A DNA stretch of 64,000 nucleotides from NCBI GenBank assembly GCA_003344405.1, contig NOWV01000077.1, positions 1 through 64,000 on the forward strand, in the 5' to 3' direction. This DNA comes from Trichoplax sp. H2 (lineage: Eukaryota; Placozoa; Uniplacotomia; Trichoplacea). Of the stretch, positions 1 to 11,446 are shown one piece after another; position 1 is the first letter of the stretch; each line of letters opens with the position of its first letter. Position numbers and translations under genes: made by a program. Under the pieces are notes generated by a model. It worked only from the letters and a program-made list of their open reading frames with translations. It had not been told where the DNA came from and did no database searches.

Positions 1-356
1 AGGCTTCAGTAGGAACAATCTTCATTTCAATATTTCTCAGTACTACAAAAATAAGGAGGCTACCCTATATCATTGCATTTACTTCTGGTGAATAACAGAA
101 TAGTGTTACCATGGAATGATCGATTTAATGTACATAACTATTCGTTTAATTAATTCATTATATATAAATCATTATGTAAGATTATTACGGTATTGAGGTG
201 CTATCATATAATAATTTTGTTTCCAATATAGATCGTTTTAGATCTGGACTATTTTTAAATATAAATAACCATTTATAATATATTGCTTACTGGTGTGTGA
301 TGACTTTAAAGAAGAGAATCAAATTTTATCTTTTCACTCAAATTATAATATTGACA
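1..356. other. 3' flank of UGT-A
   Basis: AT-rich sequence downstream of the minus-strand UGT-A stop codon. I see no coding signal or repeat here. Confidence 0.5.
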
Positions 357-3300
357 CTAAGACTGCTTAGCTTTGGAGAATGTAGCAGGCCTACGAAAGA
401 CGAAGACTATTCCTCTCCAGATTAACTTAAGAATTATAATCGTGATAATTATCATCATACATAAAATTGCAAAAATATCGAATAAATAAAGTTGATACCA
501 TGGCAAGTTATATTCTTCCGATCGCAAATAGTGTCCCCCTTTGCTATTCAAGGCAAATTCAATCCAATCAGCAGCTTCTTCGACCGGTGTTCTTCCATTA
601 GGACGATTTTTAATTAATTTTGAGACTATAGATGCATTTCCAAGTATCCATTGATCAGTAGTGGCATTCATAATACCAAAATACAAGTCATCGCTATTGA
701 TTTCATTAATATCCAAAACTACTCCAATATTCCTATATAATATCTTTTGGGCATTAACAATTTGATCTCCAAATATCGGAATACCCACCATAGGTACACC
801 ATGATAAGCAGCTTCCAGAATGCTATTCATGCCACAATGTGTAACAAACCCTTTAATGTTGGGATGGCCTAAAAGATCATTTTGAGGTAGCCAATTAAAT
901 GTCATGACATTCTTTGGGATAGAATATTTATGCTTTTCTGAATATTTGCATATTACATTGTATGGTAGACGACCAAGAGATTTAAATAGCATTTGGACGT
1001 CAGTTATGTACTTTAAACCGGTAACCACAGAGCCAAATGATATCACTATCGTTCCGTTTGGATTTGCTGAAACAAATTCTTGCAAGTGAATTGGTAATGC
1101 TTTGGCTGGCTTAGGAAGGATTGGACCTACTACCTTTGTTGCTGGTGTAACAGGACGTGGATAGTCGAGTGCAAAATCACCATTAGCGATGAGAATCGAT
1201 GACCTTCTATTGTAGAAAGTTGGTGGTGTCTGCAAGCCTAAATTGGTTATATTGGCGGCGGCATACATGTGTCCCAACATTAAGTAATGAAAGATTGTCA
1301 TAAAAGTATACCTTACGATAACGTTGAGGGTACGCTGCAATAAATTCATTTTACAAGTTAGAGGTAATCCTATTTGTGGTGCATAGGCTGGAGGATTTGG
1401 AATATGAAACAAGGAGGTCACTAAGGGATCGACCAATCCCAGCGATGTGACATCTACTTGAATTTTAATGTCGATATATTCAGCTACTAGCTGACACGCA
1501 TAGCTCCCTAGGTCGCATATTAAGCCAGCTAAAATGACAAGAATCAATTTTACTTATCAGTAGGATAATTTAACTCAATTTCCAATAGCAATATAGTACA
1601 CAGTGTTATGAATGAAGTTAGGGGTAATCGTCTATTCTATATTGTGTTGCTAAACGATAGTTGTAACTGTAAATTAAGTTTTACGTACTGATTAGTTTAT
1701 GAAATAAAATCAGTGGTGATGATACTGGACTAATACAGTATATCGATAGATGAGAGGCCGTTCGATTTCGAGTATTAGTCAAGTTAGAGGAAATCGTCTA
1801 TTCTATATTGTGTTGCTGAACGATAGTTGTGAGTGTAAATTAAGTTTTACGTGCTGATTAGTTTATGAAATGCAATCAGTGGTGATGATACTGGACTAAT
1901 ATATCGATAGATGAGAGGCCGATCGATTTCGAGTATTAGTCAAGTTAGAGGTAATCGTCTATTCTATATTATGTTGCTGAACGATAGTTGTGAGTGTAAA
2001 TTAAGTTTTACATGTTGATTAGTTTATGAAATAAATCAGTGATGCTGATACTGGACTAATATATCGATAGATGAGAGGCCGATCGATTTCGAGTATTAGT
2101 CAAGTTAGAGGTAATCATCTATTCTATATTGTGTTGCAGAACGATAATTGTAACTGTAAATTAAGTTTTATGTATTGATTAGTTTATGAAATAAAAGCAG
2201 TGGATATATTTGACTAATACGTATATTGATAGATCAGAGGCCGTTCGATTTGGAATATGAATCACGTTAGAGGCAATCGTCTATTTATTGCGATTCTGAA
2301 TGATAACTATAATTGTAAATTAAGTTACGTACTGATTAGTTTATGAAATAAAAGCAGTGGATATATTTGACTAATACGTATATTGATAGATCAGAGGTCG
2401 TTCGATTTGGAATATGAATCAAGTTAGAGGTAATCGTCTATTCTATTGCGATTGTAGACGATAGTTGTAACTTGTAGCTGTAAATTAAGTTTATGAAATA
2501 AAGCCAGTGGTGATACTGGATTAATATATTGATCGATCAGAGGCCATTTGATTTGGAATATTAATCAAGTTAAAGATAATCGTCTATTTTATTGTGATTC
2601 TGAACGATACTTGCAACTGTAAATTAAGTTTTATATCTGATTAGTTTATGAAATAAAGCCAGTGGTGATATTGGACTAATATATTGATCGATCAGAGGCC
2701 GTTTGATTTGGAATATTAATCAAGTTAGAGGTAATAGTCTATTTTATTGTGATTCTGAATGATAGTTGTAACTGTAAATTAAGTTTTATGTACTGATTAG
2801 TTTTGTGAAATACAGCCAGTGGTGATATTGGACTAATATATTGATCGATCAGAGGCCGTTGGATTTCCAATCATTTAACCAGATGATCTGCAAGAGCATT
2901 TTCAAGTTGCAGATTCCGAGCAATGTAAGCTGATCAAGGCCTTCCCTTATTACCATAGCCTTATGAGTAGAGTACAATTGGTGTAACTAGACTATAGCAG
3001 TAGCTTATTGACAATAATATACTACCTTTAAGCAAACAGAACATGTTTCTTGAAGATCAAAATTCAAAACAATAACAAAACAATCCGCCCTTACCGAAAT
3101 GTTGACTTTTTAACTCTTGCAATAGTTGGTTATCATTGGTAAATGCTTGTAGATCTTCTTGAATCAATTTAACACAAGGAGACATAGTGTAATCTTGATG
3201 TTTCAAGACTATGGTTAAGCAATCTTCCATGTCTTTCTCCTTCATCGATGTCTGATAGTACTTGACGGTATATGGCTTATGATTTAAAAATTGGAGAGCA

Positions 3301-3479
3301 GAAGCCGCTACAACAACGACATGATGACCTCTTTGGTGTAATTCATCACCGATAGTAGCCATCGCTTGAGCATGGCTGTGATAGAACTGGGAAACTAACA
3401 GAAATTGAGCTGCATAGCACGACTGAAATGATGTTTCTACATGCACTATGGCTAATGCTAATAGCCATCGAGAGAGCAT
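357..3479 (-). CDS. UGT-A, UDP-glycosyltransferase (UGT/GT1 family), two exons
   Basis: Predicted ER-membrane enzyme that moves a sugar from a UDP-sugar to small lipophilic acceptors. Exon 1 is complement(3095..3479), exon 2 complement(357..1528). The intron has GTAAGG donor and TTTTAG acceptor and splits a codon after its first base, giving 518 aa, the usual UGT length. An N-terminal hydrophobic signal (residues about 1-23) precedes FYHSHAQ, whose His-36 sits where the catalytic His of animal UGTs lies. Asp-134 in LICDL fits the partner Asp. The donor-site signature runs from FVTHCGMNS (His-359) to FGDQ (Asp-383, Gln-384). A C-terminal membrane helix is followed by a basic tail ending KAKQS, a KxKxx ER-retrieval pattern. 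The start is the first ATG; an upstream TTG in frame is not needed. It is head to head with UGT-B. Sugar and acceptor cannot be told from sequence. Confidence 0.93.
1617..2873. repeat. Tandem array, 8 copies of a ~146-166 bp unit, inside the UGT-A intron
   Basis: Copies beginning with GTTAGAGGTAATCGTCTATT-like sequence start near 1617, 1783, 1944, 2104, 2266, 2423, 2569 and 2724. Each carries a conserved box GATTAGTTTATGAAATAAA and ends near AGAGGCCGTTCGATTT. The early copies are closest to each other; later copies have lost small segments. The array fills most of the intron (1529-3094) and looks like minisatellite or satellite expansion, with no coding signal. Confidence 0.93.
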
Positions 3480-5486
3480 AGTGTGTGTCAACTTGTGCTA
3501 ATGTACTGTAAGCAAAGCAGAAATACGTGCAGTAAAAAGATTGTTGTCATCCAATCAGGCGAGGAAAGCCTGCCTTATTGACCAAAATAAACCATTTACA
3601 ACTGTATCATTGGATATGAGAAGGGCCCGATTCATTCAATATGAATATATCAATATATTCATGAGAATGAACAGTCAAGTCTATTGGATCGCTTTCGATA
3701 GTCATGCCTATGCCTCCCTTTTGATCGAGTTAATGATATCTATTGAAGACGGAGAACGTGAGAAGGCAAGGCCTAGTTAAGTAAACAATTGCTATGATGA
3801 TGTTGGTTGCTTCCTTTATCTACTGTTGTATTGATGTTATTCAACAGTAATATCGAGGATGAAAATACTAAAGTATATGTCCAGCAATCAACTCTATTCG
3901 ATCATACTATAGGCAACATTTATCCCATAGGACTCTCTATCTGTTGCATTGCCGATCGTATTGGACTTGTAAAATGGATTTACTGTCCATTCAACGTTCA
4001 TCAATCGTTTGCTACCCTGAAATGGAATGCGTGGTCATTGAATTCCTTTTATCCCCATGCATTTTGCAAGCTTCTACCCCCTTCATCATCGATTTTATAA
4101 AAGACAAGTCAATCTGCTTGTTTGCTTCCTTCCTCATCCACTTGCCACCACCCACAGCCAGTAATGTGCACTGCATCAGCACAGCCTAGCATTGATAGAG
4201 GAAGCGATCAAAACTGTTTTGTCGCTCAATTCCATCCCATGTCTACTTTTCAATGGCTCATCTTTGCAATAGAAGGCAATATCAAGCGTTATTGATAGCG
4301 ATGATTGCCTTTTTTGCCACTCTTCAATAAACACTTCAACTTTAACCCACATAAAATAAAATAAATTATTTTTCATCGTTATCGACGACAAGCCCATGTT
4401 TATCATCAAGAGGTCATGACCTCATTTTGAGCCAGTCCCATTGCAGTTGGTGCTGTAAACTAGCTCTAGACTAGGATATTGTACAGGAGATTTTAGTCTG
4501 TAAGGTCTCCTGTGTTGATCATCGAGGCATAACAACATCAACGTTTAAGCTGGCTCTATTTTCCAGAGTGCAAAAATAGAAAATAACAACAGCCATTGAT
4601 GGATAGCATGTTTTGCCATTTTGCTAATCTGATGGATTAATCAACAAGTGCTCGATCATGCCTGTTCTACAGTAGAATCACTATTGACGACAGCCAGTAG
4701 TTGTGAATCCGTATGAGTACTGGCAGGGGGAAAAATAGTTTTAACCAAACCGAACCGAACCGAGCCGTTCTCAGGTGACTTACTGTCTATCCGTACAGTC
4801 TGCCAGACTACGACACGTACTGTACACTGTAGAATACAGTCTTTTGTACGCTGGTCTTGCGTCAATATTTTGATAGTAAGTGTAGTCGACTATCGCATAC
4901 CAAGCTGGTGAAGATACGCTTTTGACTCGCGTCTTGGCTGTGACCTCCAATCGCATCGCCGTGACCTTTTACAGTCCTTGTTTCCTACCTCCATCAGCGC
5001 AAAATAAAATCAAATCAAATCTGGCGTAAATAACTTCCATCTTCATGACTATCATCATTGATTTATTGAAACAACATCGAGTTAGCAGTTATTTTCTTCA
5101 TGCAATCTATTCTAGTTGAACTTGTTGAATAGTTGCAACGTTGGCTGCCGACTTTTTGTTCTCGATCATATTACAAGAAGGAGAATAATCCAAGCCATTC
5201 ATCGTCATCGTCTTCTTTGCTTCCATCGCTTAGTGGAGAGAAAACTTTATTGAAAATCATCCATCGCGCTAACACCTTCAAATTCAATTGCAGTCTGTCT
5301 TCTCTTATCCACCATGATATCAAAACAGCTCGGTTAAGAATTGATCCTTCTTACTGGTATTGAATCGATTGATCGACGCTGTTATTAAGAATAGGTGGTG
5401 ATTGAAAAAAATTCCAATTTTTTTTCCCCCTCACCATTGAGTATTGAAAATATACAGTCTTGCTTAGTCTTGCTTCCATTGGCACG
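3480..5486. promoter_or_regulatory. Shared upstream region of the divergent UGT-A/UGT-B pair
   Basis: About 2 kb between the two start codons. It should contain both promoters simply from the head-to-head layout. No clear TATA box or known element could be assigned. Short open frames here have no recognisable protein features and I treat them as chance. A run of A/T and C (about 5405-5433) precedes the UGT-B start. Confidence 0.4.
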
Positions 5487-7722
5487 ATGAAAACCATCAT
5501 GGTAGTCGGCTTGTGGTTGGTAATGAATGCAATAGCTTGTGTTCAGCTTTCATCAGCAGCTAAAATTGCCATAGGTGCTTCATTTTATCATAGCCATACT
5601 CAAGTTTTAGCTGCCATCGGTGAAGAATTACATAAGAGAGGCCATTCAGTCACTGTCATCACATCTACAACCAATCATTTTGTTGCTGGAAGAGGTTACA
5701 ACGTCCTATTTTATGAAACACCAGTTACTCAACATGATATTGGTAGTTGCACTGCTGTGGCACTCAAGAAGAATGATGTTTTCATTACCACTTGTATGAA
5801 GCATTTAATCGATGATAATAAAGCATACCTGAATGATGATAGCTTACTACAGCAAATCAGAGCTGAAAAATTTGGTAAGTAATAGCATAACTGCTGTTAG
5901 TTAACCTTTCATCCAATGCTCGAGGAATAGAATAGGACTACTGTGTTGTGCCATTTCTTGAATAGTCACCATACGGTAGAAAATCTTGCAAGTGACAACG
6001 ATAGGTTACACCAGTCGATGGATATCTTAACTACATAACATACGGCATGTCCGCCATATTCTACTTTTCCTATACCATCGTTGTTCACTTTTGATCATCA
6101 TATCATGATAATCAGTCATTTCTCGTCTGGGAATACTTGCGATAACAAGTCAATCTTTTGCTTCAGTAAAATTTAATCCAACAAACATGATAGATAACCA
6201 GGACAAGTTATGTAGCCAACTATAGCGAGCTACAAATGCAATAACATCATTAAAGGTGTTGAATCGTACGAAATAGACTAGTAGAAGATAATGCTTACCA
6301 TACAATGAGATCAAAAAAAAACACACTATTCTCATTTTACACTTCATCATCCTATCTAAATAACTTTCTTTATTAAGTCCATTCCAATCTCCTATTCTCT
6401 ATAGTCTTCATCCAGAACAACCATTTTCCTTAAGCGCAACTGACAATTGAACATACATGTAGAATACAGTACATGAATGATTGAACATAAATGTAAAGTA
6501 TAGTACATGAATCTTTTTTTTCAATTAATTTCTCTTGATGATGGTCATTATAGATGCTATCGTATGCGATATCGCTTGCTATCCGTGCCATGTCGTATCG
6601 GAAGCAGCCGAAATTCCAATTGAAATTGATGTCTCAACCCTTGGTTTCGTGGATCCATTCGTCAGTATTCCATTTCATATACCAGCTCCTCTCGCTTACC
6701 TTCCAAGGATGGGCTTAGTCGCTACCAATAAAATGAACTTATATCAGCGTACTATTAATGTTGTCATCAGTCCTTTAATCATGACATTTCTCGATAATTT
6801 CATATTTGATTCCCTTTATAAAGTGGTCAATAAGAGCAAACTCGGTTTGCAGGCGGTACCTAAATTTATTGATACAAGAGCTACATTTCTAATTGTTAAT
6901 GGCGATTTTGCAATTGATTATCCACGTCCACTGACGCCAACATCCAAAATGGTTGGTCCTGTCCTACCAAAGCCTCCTAAATCTTTACCACCACACCTGG
7001 AAGAGTTTATCACATCGAATCCTAACGGTACTATTGTGGTATCATTTGGTACAGTTGTAACAGCTGTCAAATATGTTATCGATATCCAAGTACTTTTCAT
7101 GGCATTTAGTTTATTACCTTATAACGTCATCTGGAAGTATACCGAGGAAGTTCCCAAACAGTTGCTGACCTCCAATATCAAGATTGTTAAATGGTTACCG
7201 CAAAATGATTTACTAGGTCATGCTAATGTGAAAGCTTTTGTAACTCATTGCGGTTTAAATAGCATCCTAGAAGGTGCTTATCATGGCAAACCAATGCTAG
7301 GGATGCCAGTCGTTGGAGATCAGATAGCTCATGCCCAAAAAATCATTGCCAAAGGTGTTGGTGTCGTCTTGGATATCAAATCAGCAACAGTGAAAGAAAT
7401 TCATAATTCAATTGTCAAAATTACAACAGATGAACAAATTCTAGATAATGCTGCCCAAGTCTCTAAATTAATTAAGAATAGACCTAACGGTAGGACACCA
7501 GTTGAAGAGGCTGGCGATTGGGTTGAATTTGCACTCAATTGTGATGGAGGAAACTATCTAAGGACAGAAGAATATAATTTATCTTGGTATCAGCTATATC
7601 TATTGGATGTTTATGCTGTTATTGCTATCATGCTGTTTATATTCGTCAAGTTATTAAACTTAGTATGGATGGGATTTGCCTGGCTTTGCTGCCGCAAAGG
7701 CAATAAACTGAAAGAATCATGA
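5487..7722 (+). CDS. UGT-B, UDP-glycosyltransferase, two exons
   Basis: Exon 1 is 5487..5874 (donor GTAAGT) and exon 2 is 6554..7722 (acceptor ATTATAG). The phase-1 intron matches UGT-A, and the product is again 518 aa. A signal peptide (about residues 1-25) precedes FYHSHTQ with candidate catalytic His-37. Asp-135 in AIVCD is the likely charge-relay Asp. The UDP-sugar signature FVTHCGLNSILEGAYHGKP (His-361) is followed by VVGDQ. One C-terminal membrane helix leads into a basic tail ending KLKES, again KxKxx. A poly(A) signal AATAAA lies at 7812-7817. This is the closest intact relative of UGT-A in the window. Its exon 1 is also the nearest upstream exon able to splice in phase to the orphan exon at 10272. 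The start is the ATG at 5487, 27 bases inside a longer TTG-initiated frame. Confidence 0.94.
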
Positions 7723-10271
7723 GAATTCGATGGATATACTATCAACAATTGTTCATGTTCTAACAATCGGTAGCCTTAACAGAAAGAATCCAATTTAATT
7801 CATTTAGCTTCAATAAACCCGTCTATATTTCTATGGTTTAACTGTTGACTATTATTCATAACATTAGAATATAGTATTACATCACTCTATCTGGTATAGA
7901 GCGATGAAATTGGATATTGATTACACTATTGTATATCGTTTACCACAAGTGCTTGTTATGTTGGGTACAGCTTAACTCACAATCAACAGTCAAACATCGT
8001 CGTTCATGATTTCGAATATCACTACCGGTAACGGAAAGAGAGAATGAGCAGTATTAAAAACTTTTTGTGACTTTGGTTTCTATAAAGTAAGATAACTTAG
8101 CCAGTCCAAAATCGGCGATCGGATTATCAATTAAATGCACTTACTAATCTACAGTTGATAGGCATAAATAAAGCCTGTTTTAACTCATTTTTCCATTGCA
8201 ATGACTAAGTATATTACCTCAAAGAGCTAAGCTATCCTGTAACCTTTTTACTTGAATTGTACCTTTATATTAAAAGTTAATAACCACTCTATAATATGAT
8301 GAATACTTTGCAGTATTATGCTAGCATGTTTTTGATTGAAATAAAATTTTATATACCATGATACAAAATCTACGGTGAATGTAGTTTCAATCTTTTAGTA
8401 AATTTAACATATCATTCTCTAAGCCATTTTGGATAATTTAAGACAGAAACTGTCCGATCCAATATGAATTAAAGTTGTTGTTAATACATTAATAATTTAA
8501 AGATACTTGATTCTTTGTAGCATGTTGTAATATTGCTACCTGAGAGTTATTCAATCAATACTATTACGAGTGATTACTGAGTACTAGAAAGGATGATATT
8601 CCATTATAAGGCCAGATTATTTTTAAAGCGTGTTTTAAAAATTTTTCTCTTCTCATTGAATCATAAATGATGAATTGAATAACGTTAAGGCACCATCATG
8701 CGTGGATGGTCGCACATACTTTATCTGTAGTTTTAACGGTTATTTGGTAAGTGTAATCAATACTTAATGATTCTTGAGATTGATGCTAGAATAATTATCA
8801 TAGACAGTAGCCCTAAGTACCCTATTAGGGTAAAATAGGCTACGTAAATCAGCAGTTATCAATTTTAGGGATAGTTCTAGCGGTTGAGTGCTTTTATGAA
8901 GCTAAATACTGTACTAGTTATAGATTTTAATATATCTTCCATTGATGTCTGTCTGTTTATGGTACAACTTTAGATAATGTAATGGATTACTGGTTAATCA
9001 TTTTCTAAGGAAAATAAACGTATTTAACATCTTACGCCTCTACCATCGAGTAGATTTGCTAATTGAAGTTAACTGCTTGCAAGGTTCAGAAATAAAGTCA
9101 TATGCTAAAACGACGAGTATTGATATTTTCTACAAAGCAATGTAGTTGCGATTAAATTTTCTATAGTAATTAAGCTCCTACAGGTAAGCATAACTTTTAA
9201 ATGTTTACTTCACTTTATTACATAAGATTATGTTCGTCTTACAATGACCAAGGACTATCTAGCTGCAATCGGACTATATAATCTTAGTCTTAAGCTTATT
9301 TGGGGTTGCACTACACGAATGTTAACAACGCAAAGTAGTATACGCATCTACGAGGTTAAGGAATAAGGCTTGCTGTAATCACTGCCAGAATACATAAATT
9401 TATCTCTCAGACTATTCCCATAACGGTATGACTAATTCCTATAAGTAACTTTAAATTGTATCAAAGTTTTTCACCTTAATAACTATTCGAGGAGGGTAAG
9501 TTCCGTAGGATCGTCGGGCTAACTAGCTTACCCCATAGAGGTGAAAGAAATAGCTTTATTCTTTTACCATTATAACTTAACCGTTGTAAAAATAAGTTAT
9601 AAACTTTATCTCGCACTATTGATATTAGTATTGAGTATTTATCCTTATTACAATACTAATTGTAGAGTCTATTTCAAGAATAAGGGGTAAAATGTTAATT
9701 AAGTTATGTTATTGATTAGAATTGGTATCATCAAATTATTATTTAATGCTAGTACGTGCTGTTCCCATCAAGTTATGAAATGTTAATAAAGGTAACTTTA
9801 ATATGACGAACTGGTCCTTTCAAAAAAGAAGCTACAAAGTAGTTAGTTGCGCCTTCAATTCATTAAATCATCATCGCCATAGGTTGCTTGCCATCTATTA
9901 TCATATTTTTTCTTTCTTATGACTGCAAATAGCAAATATTACCGTTCATTCCATAATTCTTTCTTACAACCTTGCGTATATATATTCCTACAGGCATTTA
10001 CCTCAAACGAAGATTGTTAAAAATTGCAAATCTGACTTTTTTAATTACGCAACAAAAGCTTGATTAAGCATAATTTAAGCGAGTATATTCCCTCTTTTTT
10101 CTAAACACTAATATATGCAATGGTCTAGTAACTTATGGAGTCTCAATAAATAATGCACAGTTGCAGATCTGCATGAAAGTTTGATATAAAATAGAAAATA
10201 ATATTACTTCATTTGAAGCCTTACATGAACCCTATATATTAATACTCTAGCTTTAAATTTTGTATTTACAG
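7723..10271. other. Interval upstream of the UGT-C exon; no first exon found
   Basis: About 2.5 kb, AT-rich. I looked for a UGT first exon (signal peptide, YSH/YHSH motif, RGH motif, G|GTAAGT-type donor) and found neither an open one nor an obvious broken one. Small inverted repeats are present, such as GGGTAAG/CTTACCC near 9495-9535. The 5' part holds the UGT-B poly(A) signal. Otherwise I see nothing. Confidence 0.5.
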
Positions 10272-11446
10272 ATGGATTAATTTGTGACTTTCTCAGTTAC
10301 ATCTGCCAAATTGTTGCCGGCTATACCAAAATTCCAATCCAAATTGATATTTTAGCTAATGGATTTATCGATCCTCTAACTGCAGAATCATTTCATATGC
10401 CTAGCCCAACGGCTTACGTACCCCAAATCGGAATGATAGCAACAAATAAGATGAATTTATTTCAGCGTATTATTAACACCATACTGGGATACACAATATC
10501 AATTATTTGTGATAAGGTCATATTAGACTTTTATATATATCAGAAAGTCAATATCTCCCATTTAGGATTTTCATCTCCTCCTAAATTTAGCTTTAGAAAA
10601 GCAACATTTCTACTCGTTAATAGTGATTTCGCATTAGATTATCCGCGTCCACTTCCTCCCCATGTCAAAGTGGTTGGTCCAATCCTGTCTAAGCCAGCTG
10701 TTCAATTACCTGAAAATTTGGAAGCATTTATTGCTGCTAACCGTAATGGTACTATACTAGTATCATTTGGAACAATTATAAATTTAAATAATATATTCGA
10801 TCTCCAAATACTACTCTACGCATTTGCACGATTACCTTATCATGTGATATGGAAATGTAACACCACTTCGTCTCTCAAGGACATACCTAATAATGTTCAG
10901 GTATTAGATTGGGTACCACAAAATGATGTTCTTGGTCATCCTAACGTGATCGGATTTGTAACCCATTGCGGAGTTAACAGTGTCCTAGAAGCAGCCTATC
11001 ATAGTGTCCCCATTGTGGGTTTACCGATAGCTGGAGACCAGGTTTTATTCGCACAAAAAGTACAGTCTAAAAATACAGGTGTTATTTTAAATATTAAATC
11101 GTTTACTGGAAATGATCTATTCCATGCTATCACGAAGATTACAACGGATCCATGGATACGTGGAAATACCAGTAAAATATCTAGATTGATCAAGAATAGA
11201 TGTAATCATAGAACGCCAAAGCAAGAAGCCGGTGATTGGATAGAATTTGCATTAAATTCTAATGGTGGAAATTATTTACGAACTGAAGAGTACAATTTAT
11301 ATTGGTATCAGTTACATTTAATCGATGTTGCGGTTGTATTAGTTATAATTGGACTTTTAATGATAAAAGTAATTATGTGGATATGTAGAAGAGTACCAAT
11401 TAGGAGCTGGAATTTATTGCAAGAATTAAAATTAAAGGTCTTATAG
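10272..11446 (+). CDS. UGT-C, intact UGT second exon lacking its own first exon (partial or alternative exon)
   Basis: After the acceptor TTTACAG the frame reads DGLICDFLSYICQ and stays open to the stop, colinear with exon 2 of UGT-A and UGT-B. It keeps the catalytic-type Asp (LICD), the donor signature FVTHCGVNSVLEAAYHSVP, AGDQ, a C-terminal membrane helix and a tail ending KLKVL (KxKxx). It contributes 391 codons after the split one. Poly(A) signal AATAAA lies at 11575-11580. No first exon, and so no signal peptide or catalytic His, is visible in the 2.5 kb upstream. The intact frame and motifs argue against an old pseudogene. It could be an alternative 3' exon used with UGT-B exon 1 (same phase), or a recent partial duplicate. 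Confidence 0.8.

Noticed and set aside
904-1089. Plus-strand open frame inside UGT-A exon 2
   Set aside because: Antisense shadow of the conserved UGT coding exon.
1617-2873. CRISPR-like interpretation of the regular repeat array
   Set aside because: Units are contiguous long tandem repeats without short-repeat/unique-spacer structure, and the DNA is clearly from an intron-bearing eukaryote.
3541-4409. Several short open frames between UGT-A and UGT-B
   Set aside because: They overlap in different frames and strands, have no motifs and no splice context.
7723-10271. Search for a first exon or pseudo-first exon of UGT-C
   Set aside because: No signal peptide, YSH or RGH motif with a suitable donor could be found by eye.
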